Shown here: positions 9,252 to 17,943 of the stretch, one piece after another
Position numbering within the stretch: position 1 is the stretch's first letter
How the letters are laid out: the number at the start of each line of letters is the position of its first letter
Assembly (NCBI RefSeq): GCF_003025615.1
Contig: NZ_PYMJ01000018.1
Coordinates: forward strand, 46,347-110,346
Reading direction: 5' to 3'
Length of the DNA stretch: 64,000 nucleotides
Source: Photobacterium frigidiphilum
GTDB lineage: Bacteria > Pseudomonadota > Gammaproteobacteria > Enterobacterales > Vibrionaceae
Program-made: the position numbers and the translations under genes
The notes under the pieces: generated by a model
What the model was told of the DNA's origin: nothing
Database searches by the model: none
What the model saw: the letters and a program-made list of their open reading frames with translations, nothing else

Positions 9252-10022
9252 ATGTATTGGTCTGATTGGCCGTTTCTCTTATCTAGCGCGTTAACACAAG
9301 TAACAATAGGTGCTTTTATTGTCTTGGCATTTGTCATTCTTAGCGGGAAATTATGCTTCGGGCAAAGCGATCGTGTACATAAAACCATGCCTGTATTTTG
9401 GCTGCTATTGTTCGTCGCTTTAACGTTACGTGAATCAAGCCTAATGGTTGACCAAGTCTACTCGGTATATACATTTGGTACTGAAGTGCTCATGGTGACG
9501 GTATTTTTTGTGCTAGCCAATGTGTATTGGTTTGCTGAAAAAAACTTGTTTGGCTCTGAACGATTCAGATCTCTGTTACTGATTGTGGCATTAATGAGTG
9601 GTTTGATTTATTTAACGCATGGTTTAATCGTTAGAACGAATCAATGGCTTATTGCTAGTCACTTTATTGCCACCACACTATGTGGCGGCACGCTATTTGC
9701 CCATACCTTGTTGGTGAGGTCTGAACATAAAGTCGAAGAGGTAAATCGCTACCTTCCTATTGTTGGGACTTTGATTGCGGTGATTTGCTTACTAACAGGG
9801 TTACCACAAGTGGGTGAACTTGCTGCTCGAGTAGACAGCCACAATGAATTAGGACCATTCATTGCACAAGTATTAAGTTTAGGTTTGTTATTAGCTGGAG
9901 TTGGCGTTTGGCTAATGCCGTTGTTAACACGCAGTAAACCTGTTTTAGGTGTTATGACCTTTGCATTTACCTTAATGCTATTTTCATCGTATTTGGCGGC
10001 TGTAGGTTATACGCTGGTTTGA
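9252..10022 (+). CDS. DmsC-like membrane anchor protein (orphan)
   Basis: A 256-residue protein with about eight membrane helices that follows the DmsC pattern: WSDWPFLLSSALTQVTIGAF at the N-terminus, a central helix ending in GGTLFAHTLL, and a last pair of helices. DmsC-type proteins anchor a molybdenum oxidoreductase (DmsAB) and exchange electrons with the quinone pool. No dmsA or dmsB is next to it. The start at 9252 follows GAGGTG; an ATG at 9237 lacks a ribosome-binding site. A terminator follows at 10059. It could serve a catalytic pair encoded elsewhere or have a separate role. Confidence 0.72.
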   Translation: MYWSDWPFLLSSALTQVTIGAFIVLAFVILSGKLCFGQSDRVHKTMPVFWLLLFVALTLRESSLMVDQVYSVYTFGTEVLMVTVFFVLANVYWFAEKNLFGSERFRSLLLIVALMSGLIYLTHGLIVRTNQWLIASHFIATTLCGGTLFAHTLLVRSEHKVEEVNRYLPIVGTLIAVICLLTGLPQVGELAARVDSHNELGPFIAQVLSLGLLLAGVGVWLMPLLTRSKPVLGVMTFAFTLMLFSSYLAAVGYTLV

Positions 10023-10058
10023 TGTTGTACTTGGTTTAATATTGTTATTAAGTGACTT

Positions 10059-10096
10059 AACGATCGGTTCATTTTAACGTTGAACCGGTCGTTTTT
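10059..10096 (+). terminator. Intrinsic terminator after the DmsC-like gene
   Basis: AACGATCGGTTCA pairs with TGAACCGGTCGTT (one mismatch) around a nine-base loop, followed by a T run. Confidence 0.85.
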
Positions 10097-10131
10097 CTGA
10101 GACTCAATAAATAAAATGAAGAAATAGTGCG

Positions 10132-10671
10132 TTACTTTATAATCTTCAATATCTGCTTGAATCGCTCACCTTGGGCCACTGCTTGTAATTCAAATAATAC
10201 CATTTCAGTACAAGATAGCTGCGCGCCAGCTTGCTGCATTTTGTTTAATGCAATCGTCTTATTTTGTACATTTCTTGACGATACTGCATCAGTAATCACT
10301 TCTACGCCATAACCGGCATCTAATAAATTCATCACGGTTTGATACACACAGATATGCGCTTCGATACCAACAACAAGCACGTTTTTACAACCCGTAGCTT
10401 CTAATGCCGAGACAAATTCAGCCGTTTGATATGCACTGAATGTATTTTTTACAATGGGCTCTTTATTAGGAAGGTTATCTGAAATTTCAGCAATAGTGCC
10501 ACCAAGCTTATCGGGTAATTGCTCAACCCAAAGAGTGGGTAAATCGAGAATGGCAGCACCTTTAACCATGGTTTCTAAATTGCTGAATAGGGCATTTTTA
10601 TCGGCCATGATTTGAGCCAGCTTGCCTTGAACATCAATGATCACAAGCGCGGTATTGTTAGCATCAAGCAT
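10132..10671 (-). CDS. Isochorismatase-family cysteine hydrolase
   Basis: A 179-residue cytoplasmic hydrolase of the isochorismatase/nicotinamidase fold. The three catalytic positions are visible: Asp in ALVIIDVQ (about residue 14), Lys in PIVKNTFSAY, and Cys in VVGIEAHICVYQT, preceded by the cis-peptide-type GIEAH. The YcaC-like group without a metal-binding histidine cluster is the closest match. It stands alone, divergent from the LysR gene at 10918. Substrate unknown. Confidence 0.87.
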   Translation of the reverse strand: MLDANNTALVIIDVQGKLAQIMADKNALFSNLETMVKGAAILDLPTLWVEQLPDKLGGTIAEISDNLPNKEPIVKNTFSAYQTAEFVSALEATGCKNVLVVGIEAHICVYQTVMNLLDAGYGVEVITDAVSSRNVQNKTIALNKMQQAGAQLSCTEMVLFELQAVAQGERFKQILKIIK

Positions 10672-10917
10672 AGTATCGTCCTTATTGAAGCGTTGTAATT
10701 CAGATCCTTAAATCTGCTTGGGTATATCATACAACTATTTCCATTCTTGACTATTAGACTTTAGCTGAATAAGTCAGCCATTGAATTAAAGTTGGGTTAT
10801 GGCTAGTTCTTTCAGTATGAATAAATCAATCAATACGTTAAATATATTGGTTGTTTCAATGTAATTATAGTTCCGTTCTGTTAGCGTTAGTCACCCCAAA
10901 ATTACGGCTCTCTTCCT

Positions 10918-11865
10918 ATGAAATTAACACAATTGAATGCATTTAAAGCCGTTATTGAATGTCAGACGGTTACTGCCGCCGCAGAGCGACTCAATTTAAG
11001 CCAACCAGCTGTAAGCCGTCTGCTTTCAGGGCTTGAACAACGTTTAGGTTTTAATCTATTTATCCGTAAGGGCAACCGGTTAGTCTTGAGTGACGAAGGT
11101 GAAGCGTTTTATTTAGAGGTCGCTAAAGTATTTGAGGCTGTGTCAGGTCTTGATAGCGCCGCTGATTCTATTCGTTCACATCGTTTTGGAAGCTTAAATA
11201 TTGCCGCGATGCCCTTGTTATCAAATGCTTTTCTTCCGCGTATTTTAGCGACTTTTTTAAAGCAATCATCAAGAATGAAAGTCGGTTTTAAAACATATCG
11301 TTCTGAAGATGTGGTTCGTCGGGTACAAAGTCAAACAACGGATATTGGCTTTGCATTTATTGATGAGCAGTTAGCGGGTGTTAAAGCACAGAAAGTCGAA
11401 AGTGAATGCGTATGTTTGTTGCCAGCATCATCACCATTAGCAAATAAAATGTCGATCGATATTCATGATATTGCTAATCAGGTTCTTATCCGCCATGAAA
11501 AAGATATTACTCAGCGGCGTATCGATCAGTTATTACACCGTTATAATTTATCGACTATCGAGCATATTGAGGTGTCATTAGCGAGTACCGCTGCTGCATT
11601 GGTGCGTGAAGGTGTCGGTATCGCCATTACAGATCCCTTTACGGCTCATATGGCGAGCGAGCATTGTGATGTTGTGATGCGTCCGCTAACGTTCTTACTG
11701 CCTTTTGAATTCGATATTTTATATCCTGCCCTTAAACCGATTCATCGCCATGCTGAACTGTTCATAGAGCAGTTTATGTTGCTAGCAGATGAAATGAATA
11801 TCTATTTAAAAATAGGCTCTATGCGTGATTTAAACAATGAAGATACGGAGATACATCACAGTTAA
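10918..11865 (+). CDS. LysR-family regulator next to opine dehydrogenase and transporter genes
   Basis: A 315-residue LTTR with the N-terminal helix-turn-helix (LNAFKAVIECQTVTAAAERL, SQPAVSRLLSGLEQRLG) and an effector domain. It resembles regulators of amino-acid or opine catabolism such as OccR/NocR and ArgP-type proteins. It lies 180 bases upstream of, and codirectional with, the dehydrogenase and transporter genes at 12045-14627, so it probably controls them. No good Shine-Dalgarno precedes the ATG, but the N-terminus begins exactly at the domain. Confidence 0.88.
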   Translation: MKLTQLNAFKAVIECQTVTAAAERLNLSQPAVSRLLSGLEQRLGFNLFIRKGNRLVLSDEGEAFYLEVAKVFEAVSGLDSAADSIRSHRFGSLNIAAMPLLSNAFLPRILATFLKQSSRMKVGFKTYRSEDVVRRVQSQTTDIGFAFIDEQLAGVKAQKVESECVCLLPASSPLANKMSIDIHDIANQVLIRHEKDITQRRIDQLLHRYNLSTIEHIEVSLASTAAALVREGVGIAITDPFTAHMASEHCDVVMRPLTFLLPFEFDILYPALKPIHRHAELFIEQFMLLADEMNIYLKIGSMRDLNNEDTEIHHS

Positions 11866-12044
11866 GCGTGCATTGTGTGTTAGGCGTGTGTCTTATTAAA
11901 TTTTATAATTATCATGACATTACGCTTAATGTGTTTATAGAGTATTACATTTTTGCATAGTACTGAAAGGGTTCAGCATTGGTCAACATTCATTGTATTT
12001 CTTAGTCTGGTTTCAAGATCAAACAAACAAGAATATAAGGAAGA

Positions 12045-13157
12045 ATGATGTCCAATCGAGTCTCTATCATTGGGTCTGGTAATGCAGGGTTAACCGCGGC
12101 GTATCACTTTTCATTACATGGCGCGAAGGTGTGTTTATATGGTGCTGTGGGTTTTGATCAACCGCTTACTGATATCGAACAACGTGGCGGTATTGAAGCA
12201 TTAAGTGCATTTAATGATGTGCCATTGGCTTATGCTGGTTTCCAAGCCATTGATGCCATTAGTCGTGATTTAGCTGAAACCGTTGCGTATTCTGATTTAC
12301 TGATTTTACCTGTCCCATCATTTGCACAAGAACCGTTATTCATTGAGATGTTACCGCATTTGCGTGACGGTCAAGTAGTGATGTTAATGCCGGGTAATTA
12401 TGGTTCATTAGTGCTTAATCGTATTAAAGCAGAGCAGGGTTATGGTGATCTCGATATCACCTTTGTGGACGCAATATCAATTCCATGGGCGACCCGTATC
12501 GTTGGTCCTGCAGAGCTTGCGATTCTGGGAATGAAAGAGTTTCTACCTGTTGCGGCTTTTCCTGCTTCTAAAACAGATGAGGCTATCGCTAAGCTGCAAC
12601 CAGTGATGCCATTACCATTAAAAAAACTCGATAATGTTATTAATGCGGGTTTAGAAAACATCAACTTTGGTGGGCATCCATTGCTCACGACCTTGAGTAT
12701 GGGGTTACTTGAAAATTTTGATGGTCAGTTTAACTATTACAAAGATTGCTGCTCTATTTCAACGGCTAAGGCTGCGGCAGTCATGGAGGGAGAGCGCATC
12801 CAAATTGGTAAGGCACTAGGGCTTGAATTAATCCCTGAGCTTGATGCCATGAATGCGCTATATGCCATGCAATGTGAAAATGTGTATGAAGTGAACCGTA
12901 CATCAGAAACACATGGGAAACTGAATAGTGCCCCTAATTCAGCTTCTAATCGTTATATCACTGAAGATGCTGCTTATCTTTTAGTGCCTTGTTATGAATT
13001 AGGACAACTGACAGGAGTGAATACACCGCTCGTGACATCATGTCTGCATATTGATAATGCCTATAACGACACTGACTATTTTAAAGAGGGTCGTACCTTA
13101 GAAAAAATGGGGCTCGCAGACATGTCAGTAAAAGAAATAATGGACTTTGTTGCATAA
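12045..13157 (+). CDS. NAD/NADP octopine/nopaline dehydrogenase family protein
   Basis: A 370-residue oxidoreductase with an N-terminal Rossmann fold (VSIIGSGNAGLTAAYHFSLHG) and the all-helical opine-dehydrogenase C-terminal domain, in which NAGLENINFGGHPL carries the conserved asparagine-histidine pair. Family members reversibly join or split an amino acid and an alpha-keto acid (opines). Context of a LysR gene before and a YfcC transporter after suggests catabolism of an imported opine or a related N-substituted amino acid. ATG-ATG at 12045/12048 leaves the start uncertain by one codon; AAGGAAG precedes it. The exact substrate is not readable. Confidence 0.85.
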   Translation: MMSNRVSIIGSGNAGLTAAYHFSLHGAKVCLYGAVGFDQPLTDIEQRGGIEALSAFNDVPLAYAGFQAIDAISRDLAETVAYSDLLILPVPSFAQEPLFIEMLPHLRDGQVVMLMPGNYGSLVLNRIKAEQGYGDLDITFVDAISIPWATRIVGPAELAILGMKEFLPVAAFPASKTDEAIAKLQPVMPLPLKKLDNVINAGLENINFGGHPLLTTLSMGLLENFDGQFNYYKDCCSISTAKAAAVMEGERIQIGKALGLELIPELDAMNALYAMQCENVYEVNRTSETHGKLNSAPNSASNRYITEDAAYLLVPCYELGQLTGVNTPLVTSCLHIDNAYNDTDYFKEGRTLEKMGLADMSVKEIMDFVA

Positions 13158-13184
13158 ATAAGAAGGTGGAATACCACCCACATT

Positions 13185-13203
13185 ATGGGGCACTTAGCCC
13201 CAT
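13185..13203 (+). other. Intercistronic hairpin before the YfcC gene
   Basis: ATGGGGC and GCCCCAT form a seven-base-pair stem with a five-base loop, just before the ribosome-binding site of the transporter. A second small stem, GGTGG/CCACC, lies at about 13166-13177. These could affect mRNA stability or translation of the downstream gene. They also make the ATG at 13185 an unlikely start. Confidence 0.55.
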
Positions 13204-13220
13204 TAAATAAGGACATCCTA

Positions 13221-14627
13221 ATGACGAAATTTAAGTTTCCCTCTGCCTACACAATTTTAATGATTTTAACCGTTTTAATGGCCGCGCTAACTTGGATCAT
13301 TCCAGCTGGCCAATACCAAATGGTGATGAATGAAACCCTCGGTAAAATGGTACCGTTAGTGGGTTCGTTCGAAACTGTTGCCGCTAATCCGCAGGGTATT
13401 GTTGAAGTATTGATGGCACCGATTCAGGGTTTTTACGATCCTGCTAGTTATGCAGCTCGTGCTGTTGATGTTGCACTATTTGTATTGGTCATTGGTGGGT
13501 TTCTTGCCGTAGTGACTCGTACTGGCGCGATTGATGCAGGTATTGCCGGCACAATGAAGCGTTTAGGTGGACGTGAAAAGTGGATGATTCCTATTCTTAT
13601 GGGATTATTCGCAATGGGTGGAACGGTTTATGGTATGGCGGAAGAAACTATTCCTTTCTATGCTTTGTTAATCCCAGTCATGATTGCCGCGGGCTATGAC
13701 AGTATTGTCGGGGTTGCCATTATTATGGTGGGAGCTGGTATCGGTTGTTTAGGTTCAACCATTAATCCATTTGCGACGGTTATTGCATCGAATGCTGCTG
13801 AAATTAATTTTATGGAAGGCATTGTTTTACGAGCCGTTATTCTCGCATTAGGCTGGATTATTTGTGTAGTTTATGTGATGCGTTATGCCGCTAAGGTAAA
13901 ACAGGATCCGTCCGCGTCACTCGTTGCTCATCAAAAAGAAGACAATGAGCGTCATTTTTTACACAGTAAAGAACAACAAGCACCAGAGCTTACTGGTATT
14001 CGTAAAGCCGTATTAGCAATATTCGGTTTAACGTTTGCCGTCATGATGTGGGGTGTTTCTATCGCAGGCTGGTGGATGGCTGAGCTATCAGCACTATTTA
14101 TCGGTGCAAGTATCATCGTTGGTTTTGTTGGTCGGTTATCTGAAGTTGAAATTACCGATAGTTTCATTGAAGGTGCACGAGATTTACTGGGTGTCGCCTT
14201 AATTATCGCTATTGCTCGTGGTTTAGTAGTCGTGATGGATGATGGCAATATCACGCATACTATTTTGAATTATGCTGAAGGTCTTTTAGGTGGTTTACAT
14301 GAAATCGCTTTCATTAATGCGATTTATTGGATTGAAGCGGTACTTTGTCTTGTGGTTCCGTCATCTTCTGGTCTGGCTGTTCTTTCTATGCCAGTACTTG
14401 CACCGTTAGCTGACTTTGCAGGGGTGGGGCGTGAGCTTGTCGTAACGGCTTTCCAGTCAGCATCTGGTCTACCTAATTTAGTGACGCCAACATCGGGTGT
14501 GGTAATGGGGGGCCTAGCGATTGGTCGTGTAGCATACTCATCTTGGCTTAAATTCATTGGCCCTTTAATTGGTATGCTAAGTTTGATGGTAATGGCGCTG
14601 CTAAGCTTGGGTGTTGTTATGGGTTAA
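13221..14627 (+). CDS. yfcC: YfcC-family membrane transporter
   Basis: A 468-residue carrier of the YfcC/ArcD-like (C4-dicarboxylate anaerobic carrier-like) family with about 12 helices. Typical segments are LTWIIPAGQYQ near the N-terminus, GMAEETIPFYALLIP and the repeated-half motif near VPSSSGLAVLSMPVLAPLA. Family members move amino acids or related carboxylates. It lies 63 bases behind the opine dehydrogenase-like gene and is probably cotranscribed, so the likely cargo is that enzyme's substrate. The start at 13221 follows AAGGACATCC and gives the standard MTKFKFPSAYTI N-terminus. Confidence 0.88.
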   Translation: MTKFKFPSAYTILMILTVLMAALTWIIPAGQYQMVMNETLGKMVPLVGSFETVAANPQGIVEVLMAPIQGFYDPASYAARAVDVALFVLVIGGFLAVVTRTGAIDAGIAGTMKRLGGREKWMIPILMGLFAMGGTVYGMAEETIPFYALLIPVMIAAGYDSIVGVAIIMVGAGIGCLGSTINPFATVIASNAAEINFMEGIVLRAVILALGWIICVVYVMRYAAKVKQDPSASLVAHQKEDNERHFLHSKEQQAPELTGIRKAVLAIFGLTFAVMMWGVSIAGWWMAELSALFIGASIIVGFVGRLSEVEITDSFIEGARDLLGVALIIAIARGLVVVMDDGNITHTILNYAEGLLGGLHEIAFINAIYWIEAVLCLVVPSSSGLAVLSMPVLAPLADFAGVGRELVVTAFQSASGLPNLVTPTSGVVMGGLAIGRVAYSSWLKFIGPLIGMLSLMVMALLSLGVVMG

Positions 14628-14695
14628 TGATGTACTAGATGAATATTGTATTTGGCTGATTTTGTAGATGATTATATAACGTTGGCGAAATACAG

Positions 14696-14728
14696 AAATG
14701 GCGTAACCTTTGCGGGTTACGCCATTTA
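14696..14728. terminator. Bidirectional intrinsic terminator
   Basis: AAATGGCGTAACC and GGTTACGCCATTT are perfect complements around a six-base loop, between the converging YfcC gene and the ABC transporter operon. Confidence 0.85.
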
Positions 14729-14746
14729 CTTATCCAGATTGGTATA
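14722..14746. repeat. Short interspersed repeat, copy 1
   Basis: A 24-base segment here matches 28533-28556 with one mismatch; the shared core is CCAGATTGGTAT. Both copies are intergenic. This copy overlaps the 3' arm of the terminator at 14696-14728. Confidence 0.65.
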
Positions 14747-14767
14747 ACATCTTTTTTCTCGTAACTT

Positions 14768-16288
14768 TTACGCTGCTTTTACATTTAGCTTTTTACGAAT
14801 ATGGCGTGAAAGGGAATCAATGCCAATGCAGAGCAATGCTGTGATGACAATATAAAACATAGCCCGATCAAAGCGCATCTCTTCAAAAGCCGAGTCGATA
14901 TAAAAGCCGAGTGTTGTAACCCCCAATACCCCTAGTATTGCTGTTTCCCGCATGATGACCTCCCATCGATAGAAGGTAAAAGCAAGAAAACTACTGTATA
15001 TTCTGGGTAGTACTTCATAGAAATACAGTGAAATTGCGTGCCCTTTGATGACTCTGCCACTATTGATTCCGTTATGTTGGAGTGGGGTATCTGGGCGTAA
15101 TTTCAGGGTATTGGCGAGTTCAGCAAGTAAAAAGCCAATTAATCCTCCGTTATGAATAGCAAGCGCTAATACGGCAGGTAGCATTGAAGGGCCAAGCAAT
15201 AATAGAAAAATAAACGCAAGGATCATTTCTGGTGTCGAACGTAATACAACTAATATTCCTTGCCCCATTATTCGACCTGTAAATCCAACAAAGAGTTTGA
15301 CGGTTAAAGGGAATACGAGCAGTGCGATAATGCCAGTAACAACCAGAGCAAGCTGCGTCAGAATCAGTGTATTTACGATACCTTCAAAGACTTCACCTGT
15401 TAATAATGACCAATACCAATGCAGGGTTTGGTTTATCACATTTAGATCAATATCTGCAGCATAGCGTAGAGGTGATGGCCAAATATCGGAGCCAAAGAAC
15501 CGAGTGAAGTTATCCCAATTAACTTGTCCGAATGCCGGCAAATAAAACCATGCAGCGGCAATATAAATGGGTAACAGTTTTGCTTTTAACCAGAAGTTAA
15601 TTGAGATAATTAAGAGATAGAACAGCAATAGCAAAGCACCAGCTTGAGAATAGTTACCTTGACTGAACGCACTTTCTAAATGAAAGCCTAAAGTCGGTAT
15701 GCCAACGAATCCGAGTATGGTGCTAGAACGCAATGCACATTCAAAACGGTAGCGGGTATAGCTAATCAATTGGTTTTTGACCAGTGAAAGCTTTGTATAA
15801 ACAAACACACTGAGAATATCTGCTTTTTTGGAAACGGTTTTGGCTGGGGTTGTGTCCGCTTGTTCAAATATCTCGGCGTAGACTTTGGCAAATGTGCAAG
15901 CATAAGGAAGCGATATCGCACATAAGGCTGTTAGCGGGTCTAACCCAAACAGCTGTAAAAAGATCAGTGCCCAGAACAACTCATGAATGGAACGAAAGAA
16001 CGCACAAAATATCCGTACAATGCGGAATTCAAAAACCAACGCAAGAAAAAAGCCAAAGAAAGCCCCAAATGTGACCCCCAGCAATGCGATGCTTACTGTA
16101 AAAAATAGCGCGTCAAAGATATATTCGGTGGCAAAGAAATCGGGAGTAATAAAGCCGACAAACATCCTGCCTATTTCTGTCCATGGATCAATGGTAGAGA
16201 TTTCTAAATCGGCTGATAGCGTTAATGCTAATGCGATAATAACAAAAATGAAACTCAGTTTTCTCTGAGCATAACCAGAACTATTCAT
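14768..16288 (-). CDS. PhnE-type ABC transporter permease, two permease domains fused
   Basis: A 506-residue inner-membrane protein made of two tandem PhnE-like permease halves. Each ends in a comparable segment: SSTILGFVGIPTLGFHLESA in the first half and ETAILGVLGVTTLGFYIDSA in the second. PhnE is normally one half that dimerises; here one chain supplies both. Its start overlaps the stop of the ATPase gene in TAATG, so translation is coupled. The partner binding protein (16938-17786) suggests an oxyanion such as selenate or phosphonate as cargo. The fold is secure; the substrate is inferred. Confidence 0.88.
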   Translation of the reverse strand: MNSSGYAQRKLSFIFVIIALALTLSADLEISTIDPWTEIGRMFVGFITPDFFATEYIFDALFFTVSIALLGVTFGAFFGFFLALVFEFRIVRIFCAFFRSIHELFWALIFLQLFGLDPLTALCAISLPYACTFAKVYAEIFEQADTTPAKTVSKKADILSVFVYTKLSLVKNQLISYTRYRFECALRSSTILGFVGIPTLGFHLESAFSQGNYSQAGALLLLFYLLIISINFWLKAKLLPIYIAAAWFYLPAFGQVNWDNFTRFFGSDIWPSPLRYAADIDLNVINQTLHWYWSLLTGEVFEGIVNTLILTQLALVVTGIIALLVFPLTVKLFVGFTGRIMGQGILVVLRSTPEMILAFIFLLLLGPSMLPAVLALAIHNGGLIGFLLAELANTLKLRPDTPLQHNGINSGRVIKGHAISLYFYEVLPRIYSSFLAFTFYRWEVIMRETAILGVLGVTTLGFYIDSAFEEMRFDRAMFYIVITALLCIGIDSLSRHIRKKLNVKAA

Positions 16289-16938
16289 TATGATTGGTAT
16301 AGGATATTCAGTGCTGCAATATCGAGCTGGTTACTGGGTTTGTCAAATTTAATTCTACCGTCTTTAAGGCCAATAATACGGTCAAAACAGCTTAGTGCGA
16401 GGTGTCTGTCATGAATCGCGACAATAAGAGTATGGTGAGATTCACAAATATGCGAAAGAAGAGAGTGTGCTTGTAAGGGATCAAGGCTTGAAACGGGTTC
16501 GTCACCCATAAAGACAGGCTTATTACGGTATAACGCACGGCCAATTGCGACACGCTGGCGTTGACCACCGGATAGTTTATCAACAGACGTTCTCATTTTA
16601 TCGCGCAAGCCTAACGTATCAGCAATTGCTGCGATCTCGTTCCATTGCTGAGGCTTGATAAGGTTTAATACATTTTGGAAAACGTTGAATTGTTCTAACC
16701 GCGCCATATAAATATTGTTATAGAGGCTTAGTGGCCCTACTAGGCCATGGCTTTGCGGGCATAGGGCGGTTTCTTCGTGAATAAGAGAATGTAGCTGATT
16801 AAGTAACGTTGATTTACCCGCACCACTAGGGCCGATAAGTGCGATTTTTTCACCGCTTTCAATGGATAACGATATATCGCGAAGAACTGGGTTATGTTCA
16901 TAACCCAGCTCTGCATTTTTAAGTTCTAATAGCGCCAT
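16288..16938 (-). CDS. PhnC-type ABC transporter ATP-binding protein
   Basis: A 216-residue ATPase that powers the adjacent importer. Walker A is GPSGAGKST (about 36-44), the signature is LSGGQRQRVAIGRAL, Walker B ends in FMGDEP, and the switch histidine lies in IVAIHDRHL. It is shorter than most PhnC proteins (about 250 residues), with a compressed helical region between Walker A and the signature. It overlaps the binding-protein gene upstream and the permease gene downstream, each in TAATG, which indicates translational coupling. Confidence 0.92.
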   Translation of the reverse strand: MALLELKNAELGYEHNPVLRDISLSIESGEKIALIGPSGAGKSTLLNQLHSLIHEETALCPQSHGLVGPLSLYNNIYMARLEQFNVFQNVLNLIKPQQWNEIAAIADTLGLRDKMRTSVDKLSGGQRQRVAIGRALYRNKPVFMGDEPVSSLDPLQAHSLLSHICESHHTLIVAIHDRHLALSCFDRIIGLKDGRIKFDKPSNQLDIAALNILYQS

Positions 16939-17786
16939 TAATCAATAATACCGATAGAACGTGCAACATTTTCAACGGGTTCAAAATCTTTGTTACTGGC
17001 AGGAATGAAACTTTGGCGAGGAAAGCTAGCTAATAGTTCTGGGTCGTTCATTTCAAGCAATGCTTGTGTAACTTTTTGTTTGAAGTCGGCACCAAATTGC
17101 TCGTTAACATCACCTCTGATCGTCCATTGATAATCAGGATAAGTAGGGGTTTCCCAAATAATAGAGATTTTGTTGCTATCTATTTTCCCAGCTTTCAGTT
17201 CATTTTCCCACACTTTATAGTTCACAGCGCCAACGAGGTAAGCTCCAGATTGTACTTGGGCAATTGTACGGCTGTGGTCGCCAGAGAAACCAACACGTTT
17301 AAATACCTTTTGGGGCGATGTTTTGAAAAATTCACGCAGATAATATTCAGGCATTAAGCGACCTGATGTCGAACCTTTAGAGCCAAAAGTAAAGGTTTTA
17401 CCAGCGATATCAGCAGGGAAGTCGTCAGATTTTTTTAGCCCCGTTGATGTATGTGCAATGAAGTATGTTTTAAAAAACTGATCTTCATACCCTTGCGCTA
17501 TCGCTTCAGAACCGGGTACGAGTTGTCGCGCATGCACACCAGAAAGCCCACCAAACCATGCTAATTGTACTTGGTTATTTCTAAAAGCGGTGACTGCTGC
17601 AGCATAAGATTTTACTGGAATATACTTAACATCGACGCCAGTTTCTTCACTTAAATAGGCGGCAACTTTATCAAAGCGTTCACGTAATCGGCTTTCGTCT
17701 TCATCAGGAATTGCTGTAAATGTAAACGTTTGTGCATAGCTTACACAACTGATTCCTAATAAGAACAGAGCCATAAGGGCTTTCAT
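16938..17786 (-). CDS. PhnD-like substrate-binding protein, putative selenate type
   Basis: A 282-residue periplasmic binding protein with a Sec signal peptide (about 1-18, ending SYA). The mature N-terminus FTAIPDEDESRLRERF and the QLAWFGGLSGVHAR and GSKGSTSGRLMPEYYLREF stretches match, as far as I recall, the PhnD subgroup that databases name putative selenate ABC transporter substrate-binding protein. Classical phosphonate PhnD is the alternative. AAGGATT precedes the ATG. First gene of a three-gene coupled operon; divergent from cyaB. No phn C-P lyase genes are in the window, which weakens a phosphonate role. Confidence 0.85.
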   Translation of the reverse strand: MKALMALFLLGISCVSYAQTFTFTAIPDEDESRLRERFDKVAAYLSEETGVDVKYIPVKSYAAAVTAFRNNQVQLAWFGGLSGVHARQLVPGSEAIAQGYEDQFFKTYFIAHTSTGLKKSDDFPADIAGKTFTFGSKGSTSGRLMPEYYLREFFKTSPQKVFKRVGFSGDHSRTIAQVQSGAYLVGAVNYKVWENELKAGKIDSNKISIIWETPTYPDYQWTIRGDVNEQFGADFKQKVTQALLEMNDPELLASFPRQSFIPASNKDFEPVENVARSIGIID

Positions 17787-17943
17787 TATTCAATCCTTTA
17801 AATATAAAATTGCTGATCATACACAAAGAGCTATTCACCACATAGCTTTAATCATGTTTCTATGCCACATCGTGTTTTCAAGTGAGGCTTCACGTTATAC
17901 TAGCCGTGCTTTATTACTAATATTATTTTCAATGGATCGCAGC

